A DNA stretch of 64,000 nucleotides from Pseudoglutamicibacter albus. Lineage in GTDB: Bacteria; Actinomycetota; Actinomycetes; Actinomycetales; Micrococcaceae. The notes below the pieces were generated by a model. That model did not search any database, was not told the DNA's origin, and saw only the letters and a program-made list of their open reading frames with translations. Made by a program: the position numbers and the translations under genes. Positions 57,755-64,000 of the stretch are shown piece by piece; positions within the stretch are counted from its first letter, which is position 1, and each line of letters opens with the position of its first letter. Location: contig NZ_JAVDXX010000001.1 of NCBI RefSeq assembly GCF_031458175.1, forward strand, positions 124,001 through 188,000, in the 5' to 3' direction.

Positions 57755-59287
57755 GTGCACGCACGCACCCAGACCGGCCGCCGTATCGGTGTGCTCGCGC
57801 GCATCACTGCCGTCATCGCGGCAGCAACGCTCACGCTCACCGCGTGCGGCGCCGGCGGCAGCAAGAGCGAGGGCGGGAGTAAGGACGCGGTCACCGTCGG
57901 CCTCACAGCCGCACCAGCGAACCTCGACTTCACCACCACATCGGGCGCTGCCATCCCGCAAGCGCTCATGACCAACGTGTATGAAGGGCTCGTGACCGTC
58001 AACCAAGAAGGCGAACTGGAACCACTGCTCGCCGAATCCTGGGACATCTCCAAAGACCGCACCGAATACACGTTCCACTTGCGCGAAGGCGTGAGGTTCT
58101 CCAACGGCACGGAATTCAACGCCGAAACCGCCAAGTTCTCGATCGAACGCGTCAAAAGCAAAGCGTGGAAGAACGGCCTCAAAGCCGGCATGGACGTCGT
58201 TAAAAAAGTTGAGGTCATCGACAAGAAAACCCTCAAAGTAACCCTCAAGCAGCCGTCCCAAGCATGGCTGTGGGACATGGCCACCCTCATCGGTGCGCAA
58301 TTCGCGCCCGACGCGGTCGACAAACTCGCAACCGAACCCGTGGGCACCGGCCCGTTCACCGTCACCAAATGGGACAACGGCCGCACCCTCACCCTTGAAG
58401 CACGCGATGACTATTGGGGTGAGAAACCGGCATCCAAGAAAATCACGCTTCGCTACTTCGCAGACGCAACCACGGCAGCCAACGCACTCAAAACCGGCTC
58501 CGTGGACGCGATCCCGGCCTTCCAAGCCCCGGAACTCATTCCAAGCTACGAAAAGAACCCCAAATTCACGGTTCAACGCGGCACCACAACCGGCAAAGTC
58601 ATGCTCGCGATGAACAACAAGAAACCGCCCTTCAACAAGCTGGCCGCACGCAAAGCGATCATGTACGGCATCGACCGTAAAGCCGTCATCGAATCCGCGT
58701 GGGGCGGCTACGGCGACCTGCTCGGCGCACCCGTGGTCCCAACCGACCCGTACTTCGAAGAGCTCAGCGGCGAATACCCCTACGATCCAGATAAAGCCGC
58801 CAAACTCGTCGAGGAAGCCGGCATCAAGGGTAAAACCGTGACCATCGCAACGCCATCGCTGCCGTATGCGACCGCTTCCGCGCAGGTCATCGTCTCTGAC
58901 CTGAAAAAGATCGGTCTCAACGCCAAAATCGAACAACAAGAGTTCCCGGCCGTGTGGCTCGATAAGACCTACACCAAAGGCAACTACACGCTCTCAGTGA
59001 TCGCCCACGTCGAACCTAAAGACCTGTTGAACCTGGTTCGCGGGGACTACTACTTCGGCTACGACGATTCCCGTATCGCGGAGCTACGCGCCTCCGCGGA
59101 CGCTGGCGACGATAAAGAATACGTGCGCGATATGAAGAAACTCGTGCGCAAAGCCTTCGTCGAAGACGCCGCCGCCAACACGCTCTTCCTCATGGCCGGC
59201 ATCACCGTCATGGCTGAAGACATCGAAGGCATGCCAAAGAACACGCCAACCACCGCACTCGATCTCACCAAGGTCCGCCACCGCTAA
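57755..59287 (+). CDS. Peptide/opine-type ABC transporter substrate-binding lipoprotein
   Basis: 510 residues from GTG 57755, the first start after an in-frame TAG. A lipoprotein signal peptide ends with the lipobox LTAC (Cys about 31). The rest is a SBP family 5 (DppA/OppA-like) protein: ALMTNVYEGLVTVNQEGELE near 70 and EYTFHLREGVRFSNGTEFNA near 108. TGPFTVTKWDNGRTLTLEAR comes near 210 and ARKAIMYGIDRKAVIE near 300. Two permease genes follow 31 bases later. The substrate may be a peptide, nickel or opine-like compound. Confidence 0.92.
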   Translation: MHARTQTGRRIGVLARITAVIAAATLTLTACGAGGSKSEGGSKDAVTVGLTAAPANLDFTTTSGAAIPQALMTNVYEGLVTVNQEGELEPLLAESWDISKDRTEYTFHLREGVRFSNGTEFNAETAKFSIERVKSKAWKNGLKAGMDVVKKVEVIDKKTLKVTLKQPSQAWLWDMATLIGAQFAPDAVDKLATEPVGTGPFTVTKWDNGRTLTLEARDDYWGEKPASKKITLRYFADATTAANALKTGSVDAIPAFQAPELIPSYEKNPKFTVQRGTTTGKVMLAMNNKKPPFNKLAARKAIMYGIDRKAVIESAWGGYGDLLGAPVVPTDPYFEELSGEYPYDPDKAAKLVEEAGIKGKTVTIATPSLPYATASAQVIVSDLKKIGLNAKIEQQEFPAVWLDKTYTKGNYTLSVIAHVEPKDLLNLVRGDYYFGYDDSRIAELRASADAGDDKEYVRDMKKLVRKAFVEDAAANTLFLMAGITVMAEDIEGMPKNTPTTALDLTKVRHR

Positions 59288-59318
59288 TGCGCAAGCCAAA
59301 CATGTGTGAGGGCGGCCG

Positions 59319-60272
59319 GTGATTCGCAGCCTCAGCCAGCTAGCGTTGCGGATGATCACAACGCTGCTCGTTGCCTCCATGATCCTCTTCGTCTTGTTGA
59401 GGGTCATGCCAGGCGACCCCGCACAGGTCGCGCTCGGGATGCAGGCCTCACCCGAAGACGTCGCGGCACTGCGCTCCGAGTACGGGCTCGACCGGCCGCT
59501 GGCTGTCCAATACCTCGACTGGATCGGCTCCTTCCTCACCGGCAACGCCGGGGAATCCGCGATCACAGGCCAAAACATGACCCCCATCATCGCCGACCGT
59601 TTCGCCGTCACAATGTGGCTCGTGGTCCCTTCGGTGGCACTCAGCCTGCTTGCCGCCGTGCTATTCGGCGTGTGGTCGGCCCGCCGCGCCGGAAAGTTCG
59701 ACGCGGTGCTCATCTCACTCATGACCCAAGGATTCATGGCGGTGCCCGCGTTCCTCGCAGGCCTGCTGCTCGTGATGCTGTTCTCGGTCAGCCTCGGCTG
59801 GCTGCCGGCCTCCGGCTGGGTGGTCCCCAACGAAGGCTTCGGCACGTTCCTGTCCCACCTCGTGTTGCCGGTCATCGCGCTCTCGCTTGTGCAGACCGCG
59901 GTCCTGACCCGCTACGTACGTACCTCGATGGCGAACGTGTTGCGCAAAGACTACATCCGCTCCGCCCGAGCCCGCGGCCTCAGCAAATCCGCGGCCATCC
60001 GCCGCCACGGCCTACGCAACGCTGCTATCCCGGTGCTGACGGTAGCGGGACTGCAACTGGCCGCGGCCGTTGTTGGCGCCGTCGTGATCGAGCGGGTCTT
60101 CGACATCCCCGGCCTCGGCGCGCAACTGATCACCAGCGTTGAACACCGCGATATGGTGACCATCCAAGCCATCGTGATGCTGCTGGTGACCGTGACTGTG
60201 GTGATCAACGCGCTCGTCGATGCGCTCTTAGTGGCCGTGGATCCGCGGCTTCGCGTCAAGGCGGTGGCATGA
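59319..60272 (+). CDS. ABC transporter permease, DppB type
   Basis: A 317-residue permease. It has the typical DppB/OppB start (one helix, then a loop with MPGDPAQVALG and LRSEYGLDRPLAVQYLDW) and the BPD_transp_1 core. The EAA loop reads YIRSARARGLSKSAAIRRHG near 220. GTG 59319 is preceded by GGGCGGCCG, a weak ribosome site. It overlaps the next permease gene by 4 bases. Confidence 0.92.
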   Translation: MIRSLSQLALRMITTLLVASMILFVLLRVMPGDPAQVALGMQASPEDVAALRSEYGLDRPLAVQYLDWIGSFLTGNAGESAITGQNMTPIIADRFAVTMWLVVPSVALSLLAAVLFGVWSARRAGKFDAVLISLMTQGFMAVPAFLAGLLLVMLFSVSLGWLPASGWVVPNEGFGTFLSHLVLPVIALSLVQTAVLTRYVRTSMANVLRKDYIRSARARGLSKSAAIRRHGLRNAAIPVLTVAGLQLAAAVVGAVVIERVFDIPGLGAQLITSVEHRDMVTIQAIVMLLVTVTVVINALVDALLVAVDPRLRVKAVA

Positions 60273-61084
60273 TGCGCAGACTCCCCGTGACGTTGTGGGC
60301 CGGTAGCGTCCTGATTGCGATGGTCGTGTTGCTTGCGCTGTGGTCCTGGCTCATCGGTGCCCCATACGACCCGGTTGCTGCAGACGCGGGCGCGCGGCTG
60401 CAAGACTCGAGCCCCGAACACCTCATGGGTACTGACCGTTTTGGACGCGATGTGTTCTCGATCATCTTGGGAGGGGCGCAAGTCGCTTTGTCTGTGGGTG
60501 TGGTCGCGGCGTTGATTGCGTTGCTGATCGGAACCCCGCTCGGGATGTGGGCGGCGATCCGCCGCGGCTGGGTGCAGGGGGCGGTGACCCGCTCATCTGA
60601 CGTGATCCAGGCGTTCCCGTCGCTACTGTTGGCGATCGTGTTCTCGGCCGTGTTTGGGGCCTCCCCGATGGTGGCCGCAGTAGCGATCGGTATCGGCGCG
60701 ATTCCGGGATTCGTGAGGATGGTGCGCGCCGTCACCGCACGTATTCTGCGAGAGGAATACATCACTGCTGCGCGCTCGGCCGGCCGGAACTGGTTCAGCA
60801 TCGCGTGGCGGCACGTGCTCCCCAACCTTGCGGGACTGTTGCTGGTTGAGGTCGCGGTGACCTTCTCCATCGCGATCCTCGCTGAATCCGCGCTCAGCTA
60901 CCTCGGTCTTGGCACGCCTGCGCCCGAACCATCCTGGGGTCGCATGCTGTACGAACACCAAGTCTTCATTGAAGTAGCGCCCATGACACTCGTGTGGCCG
61001 GGGCTCGCGATCGCGATCAGCGTGCTGGGCCTCAACCTGTTCTCTGAGGGGCTCCGCGACGCGCTACATAGCCGCCGCTCCTGA
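60269..61084 (+). CDS. ABC transporter permease, DppC type
   Basis: A 271-residue second permease of the same importer. The external loop contains SSPEHLMGTDRFGRDVFSII, characteristic of DppC/OppC. The EAA loop is YITAARSAGRNWFSIAWRHV near 170, and the C-terminal LVWPGLAIAISVLGLNLFSE is also family-typical. The ATG overlaps the previous stop (ATGA). No ATPase gene follows, so the importer must use an ATPase encoded elsewhere. Confidence 0.92.
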   Translation: MMRRLPVTLWAGSVLIAMVVLLALWSWLIGAPYDPVAADAGARLQDSSPEHLMGTDRFGRDVFSIILGGAQVALSVGVVAALIALLIGTPLGMWAAIRRGWVQGAVTRSSDVIQAFPSLLLAIVFSAVFGASPMVAAVAIGIGAIPGFVRMVRAVTARILREEYITAARSAGRNWFSIAWRHVLPNLAGLLLVEVAVTFSIAILAESALSYLGLGTPAPEPSWGRMLYEHQVFIEVAPMTLVWPGLAIAISVLGLNLFSEGLRDALHSRRS

Positions 61085-61219
61085 CTTCGTTGACCGCAGG
61101 TTTCCCGTATTTCCTCATGTGTGTGGCTATTTATAGAAACTAGGCAATGAAAACTCCGTGGTCTAAACTTCAACTAGAAATAGCCTGAGAGCCTAGTCAC
61201 ACCAAAAGGAACTGACGAC

Positions 61220-62296
61220 GTGACGCCACGCGAGAACACGCCACCAGAAGACAACGCATCCGTCAATAACGCGAACCAGCAACAGGGCGGACACCTCCCA
61301 CCGCCACCGACGCCTGAAAACAGTGCCGACCAAACGCAGGCACTGCCACAGAACGGTTTTGATCAGACGCAGGCACTGCCACAGAACAATATCGACCGGA
61401 CGCAGGCTCTGCCGATGCAGGGTGATGCGACCACCGTATTCCCGTCGACCCCGTACGAAGACAACGTCGAAGCGCACAGTCAGCAACCCTACGGTCAGCA
61501 GAACCAGTACCAGCAGGGGTATGGCCAGCAGAATCAGTACCAGCAGGGCTCCGGGCAGAGCGGCTATGGCCAACAGGGTCAGTATCAGCAGGCCTATGGC
61601 CAAGACGGATATGGGCAGGGTGGCTATGGCCAGCCAGGCCAGTACTCTCAGCAGGGGCAGTACGGCCAGCAGGGCTACTACGGTGCCGCCGGCTACGGCC
61701 AGAACGGTTATGGCCAGAACGGTTATGGGCAGGGTGGCCCAGGCTACGGTGGGCCGGGTTATGGCGGCCCAGGCTATTACGGCGGGTCAGGTGATGAGAA
61801 GGATAACGGCAAGAAGAAGAGCCTCACGTGGCTGTGGTGGCTCATTGGTCTTCTTGTTGTGCTGGTTGCCGCGGGGCTCGTGTACATGTTCGTGTGGGGC
61901 CCGTGGGGCGATAAAAGCAACAGCGGCGGCAACAAGCCGGCCCCAGGTGTTTCTGAAACCGTGACGGTCACGGATGACCCGAACAACCCGAATCCGAATA
62001 ATCCAGGTTCAGGGGGCGGTGAGAACCCTGCTCCAGGTGGTGGCGGGGACAACCCTGGTCACGGCGGGGACGATTTCTTCACGGAAGATCCGTTCGGTAA
62101 CTCGGGTGGCAACTCCGGTGGAGACACTGGCGGCGATACGGGCGGAGGAACAGATTCGTTTGGCGGCAACACTAGCGCTCCGTCGAGTGACCCGTTCGGC
62201 TCTTCTGATGGTCCGGGAAGCGGTCTGCCGGAGATGCCATCCATGCCGGAGATGCCGTCCATCCCAACAGACTTCGACTTCGACCTGGATAACTAG
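61220..62296 (+). CDS. Low-complexity single-pass membrane protein (Gln/Tyr/Gly-rich)
   Basis: 358 residues from GTG 61220, which has AAAGGAA upstream. Residues 1-195 are cytoplasmic low complexity: repeats of QTQALPQN near 34-66, then [14 protein letters not shown]-type repeats and GYGQNGYGQ up to a Gly/Pro/Tyr stretch. [20 protein letters not shown] near 198 starts the single membrane helix. The outside part is Gly/Asn/Pro-rich and ends [10 protein letters not shown]. No enzymatic domain is visible. Such proteins are common next to actinobacterial envelope genes. The Tyr/Gln-rich region could form condensates, but that is speculation. Confidence 0.72.
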   Translation: MTPRENTPPEDNASVNNANQQQGGHLPPPPTPENSADQTQALPQNGFDQTQALPQNNIDRTQALPMQGDATTVFPSTPYEDNVEAHSQQPYGQQNQYQQGYGQQNQYQQGSGQSGYGQQGQYQQAYGQDGYGQGGYGQPGQYSQQGQYGQQGYYGAAGYGQNGYGQNGYGQGGPGYGGPGYGGPGYYGGSGDEKDNGKKKSLTWLWWLIGLLVVLVAAGLVYMFVWGPWGDKSNSGGNKPAPGVSETVTVTDDPNNPNPNNPGSGGGENPAPGGGGDNPGHGGDDFFTEDPFGNSGGNSGGDTGGDTGGGTDSFGGNTSAPSSDPFGSSDGPGSGLPEMPSMPEMPSIPTDFDFDLDN

Positions 62297-62376
62297 GCCT
62301 TCAAGGCCTTCGCCACAGCACGGCCTCCGCTTCATCCGATCCACACATCGAGATCCTGGCCGTTAGACTCATCACT

Positions 62377-62889
62377 ATGTCAGCCGCATTGCCTCAAGAC
62401 CCCATCGCCGCAGCCCAAGCCAACTGGGAGAAAGCCGGGTGGGGCGAGGTTGCCGAGCCCGTGGCGACCGTGACCAGCATCGTTCGGGCCAACCAGATCC
62501 TTACCGGCCGCGCCGAAGCGTTGCTTCGGCCGTTCGATCTCACGTTCGCCCGCTACGAGATGCTCATGGTGCTACGGTTCGCGCGCCGACCCATGGCGAT
62601 GTCGAAAGCCTCACGCGTTCTGCAGGTCCACCCCACATCGGTCACCGCGGCCTCAGAACGGCTTGAACGCGACGGTCTCATCACTAAAACCCCGAGCCCG
62701 GATGACGCCCGCACCGTGCTGCTTGCCATCACCGAAGCCGGTCGCGAACTCAGCGAAGAAACCACTCAGATCCTCAACCGTGAACTCTTCGCGAAAACCG
62801 GATTCACGCAACGCGAGATCACCACACTCAACCGCATCCTGCGTAAGTTTCGGCAGAAAAACGGCGACTTCGCAGAACCGCTCGACTAG
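62377..62889 (+). CDS. MarR-family transcriptional regulator
   Basis: 170 residues. The winged helix is recognised by LLRPFDLTFARYEMLMVLRF near 50, AMSKASRVLQVHPTSVTAAS near 75 and the wing LITKTPSPDDARTVLLAITE near 101. An N-terminal extension of about 35 residues precedes it. It lies 80 bases after the low-complexity protein gene and 46 bases before the DUF202 pair. Its target is unknown. Confidence 0.9.
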   Translation: MSAALPQDPIAAAQANWEKAGWGEVAEPVATVTSIVRANQILTGRAEALLRPFDLTFARYEMLMVLRFARRPMAMSKASRVLQVHPTSVTAASERLERDGLITKTPSPDDARTVLLAITEAGRELSEETTQILNRELFAKTGFTQREITTLNRILRKFRQKNGDFAEPLD

Positions 62890-62935
62890 CGTCATCCCCG
62901 CCCCAACAAACGGGCGTTTGCGTTAGATTGGTGTC

Positions 62936-63352
62936 ATGTCGAGTACCCGCCGGAAAGCCTCCGCAAGCGAACCTGTAGCGCCGCCAGCACACCAGAGCGC
63001 GATCGCTCGCCGTGTTTTCCCCACGGGTAAAGAACCAGACCCACGCTTCACGCTCGCCAACGAACGTACGTTCCTTGCATGGATCCGCACCTCGCTCGCG
63101 TTCGTCGCAGGCGGTGTCGCACTCGAGGCGTTCGAGGTTGGTAACTGGGATCCTGTGCTCCGTAAGTCGGTGGCTATCGCCGTGATCGCGATGGGCTTGT
63201 TGATCGGCTTGGGTGCGGCTTTCCGTTGGTTGCGTGTTGAGCGCGCGATGCGCCACGACCATCCGCTACCTGTCCCGCTGATCATCCCTGTGCTTGCGTT
63301 GATCGCTGCCGCAGGCTCAGGTGCGGCTGTTGGTTTGGTGCTAACTAACTGA
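62936..63352 (+). CDS. DUF202 (YidH-type) membrane protein
   Basis: 138 residues. LANERTFLAWIRTSLAFVAG near 40 is the DUF202 signature, followed by three membrane helices and a short end. An N-terminal Pro/Ala-rich tail of about 25 residues comes first. It overlaps the next gene by 1 base (TGATG) and is coupled to it. The function is unknown. Confidence 0.87.
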   Translation: MSSTRRKASASEPVAPPAHQSAIARRVFPTGKEPDPRFTLANERTFLAWIRTSLAFVAGGVALEAFEVGNWDPVLRKSVAIAVIAMGLLIGLGAAFRWLRVERAMRHDHPLPVPLIIPVLALIAAAGSGAAVGLVLTN

Positions 63353-63801
63353 TGCCAGATCACGGAAGTAGCGAGCGCCGGGAGAACCGGGTCCGTCTCA
63401 GCACTGGATGGCACACCGTCAAAGAAACGGGTGTGACCATCAGCCGCGCGGTGCGTAAACGCATCCCGATCAAGCCGCCGCAACCCCTTCCGGAACCCGT
63501 CGACGTCGGCCTGCAACCGGAGCGCACATCGTTGGCGTGGTCTCGCACGGGTTTTGCCGCGCTCGTCGCAGGGTTCATGGGGGTCCGCTGGTACGGGCAG
63601 ATGGGGTCACTGTTACTCGTGGCGACCGCGTTGACGTTCGTGGGTGCGGTGTGGGTTTCCACGACCCAGAGGGGGCGTCTGCGCCGCATGGCTGAGTCAT
63701 TTGAGGAGCGGCAACCACCGCCCGTGGTGCCGGTCATCACGTTGACGGTCATGGTTGTGGCCATGGCAGTGATCGCAATGATCGTGGTGCTACGCGTGTA
63801 G
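63352..63801 (+). CDS. Second DUF202-family membrane protein
   Basis: 149 residues. LQPERTSLAWSRTGFAALVA near 57 matches the DUF202 signature in its shorter variant, followed by helices. The N-terminal 50 residues are hydrophilic and basic (AVRKRIPIKPPQPLPEPVDV). Starts with ATG on the previous stop codon. Two adjacent DUF202 genes, one YidH-like and one YidG-like, are usual in many bacteria. Confidence 0.85.
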   Translation: MPDHGSSERRENRVRLSTGWHTVKETGVTISRAVRKRIPIKPPQPLPEPVDVGLQPERTSLAWSRTGFAALVAGFMGVRWYGQMGSLLLVATALTFVGAVWVSTTQRGRLRRMAESFEERQPPPVVPVITLTVMVVAMAVIAMIVVLRV

Positions 63802-63807
63802 CCGGCC

Positions 63808-64000
63808 TTAGTTTTTGTACCGCTTGATCACAAAGACCCTCAGCTGTTCTGCGAGTGCCCCGAGCTCATCGTGCGCGTAGTGGTCGGCTCGCCACGCAGC
63901 GTGCAGGGTTACGGTGAGCTCTTGTGCCCCGTTGGTGATTCGTAGCGGCACGAGGTCAAAACTGGGATCTTCGGTGACGACCGCAACTCCCTCCGTTGCG
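63808..64000 (-). CDS. LysR-family transcriptional regulator, 3' end only
   Basis: About 63 residues before the stop at 63808-63810; the gene continues past the window. The readable end contains VAVVTEDPSFDLVPLRITNG and HAAWRADHYAHDELGALAEQ, which match the end of the LysR substrate-binding domain (VxxVPL near the ligand site). No other assignment fits better. Confidence 0.7.
   Translation of the reverse strand, partial: ATEGVAVVTEDPSFDLVPLRITNGAQELTVTLHAAWRADHYAHDELGALAEQLRVFVIKRYKN

Noticed and set aside
57482-58939. Long antisense frame over the substrate-binding protein gene
   Set aside because: Same reasoning: no motifs, and the plus strand encodes a textbook lipoprotein with a lipobox.

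Overview
The window is GC-rich DNA from a Gram-positive actinobacterium, most likely of the order Micrococcales. The evidence is two surface proteins with LAxTG-type sorting signals, an acyl-CoA carboxylase with a BC-BCCP fusion, a choice-of-anchor M protein, an IS1249-like element, frequent GTG starts and about 60 percent G+C by eye. The genus cannot be fixed from the sequence.

Layout. 1-3449: 3' end of a large repeat-containing wall-anchored protein. 3552-5105: SLC13/DASS anion permease. 5384-19333: an acyl-CoA catabolic locus (acyl-CoA ligase, carboxylase alpha and beta, CitE-like lyase, two MaoC hydratases, acyl-CoA dehydrogenase, SDR, cupin, MFS transporter, FAH-family enzyme, Old Yellow Enzyme). 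It carries its own TetR repressor. A shared CGAAC-N4-GTTCG palindrome sits in front of every transcription unit except the far end of the long operon. The gene set resembles the leucine/isovalerate-type loci of mycobacteria. 19430-24135: an ABC-2/YhgE-like membrane protein with a divergent TetR and twin operators, then a UvrA-like ABC ATPase. 24137-25981: a TetR pseudogene upstream of the UvrA-like gene, split by a 1386-bp IS with an 8-bp target duplication. 26170-27882: pyruvate oxidase.

28555-32839 is a defence-locus scar. It holds the N-terminal half of a type I HsdM, an intact DUF262/DUF1524 (GmrSD-like) gene, a frameshifted serine-recombinase fragment and the C-terminal third of an HsdR. 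33098-35911: choice-of-anchor M surface protein behind a Fur/Zur-type box. 36031-43809: a second catabolic block (cyclase-family hydrolase, SDR, hydroxyacyl dehydrogenase, GMC oxidoreductase) flanked by two paralogous AtoE-type short-chain fatty acid transporters that share the same 3' hairpin. 44036-46969: a lower-GC islet with a Panacea/PemK-like toxin-antitoxin pair and an IS3 relic, bounded by a direct duplication of the 5' part of an amphi-Trp gene.

47236-64000 is mostly core-like: FMN reductase, a small Cys-rich protein, a TetR/YhgE-Pip operon, DUF808 protein, CcdA-like and DsbA-like thiol redox proteins, a BCCT transporter, a peptide-type ABC importer (binding protein and two permeases, no ATPase), a low-complexity membrane protein, MarR, two DUF202 proteins and the 3' end of a LysR-type regulator.

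The most notable items are the type I R-M scar carrying a GmrSD-like gene, the Panacea toxin-antitoxin islet between duplicated gene ends, the self-contained TetR regulon, and the IS-broken repressor next to the UvrA-like gene. No rRNA, tRNA or CRISPR array was found.
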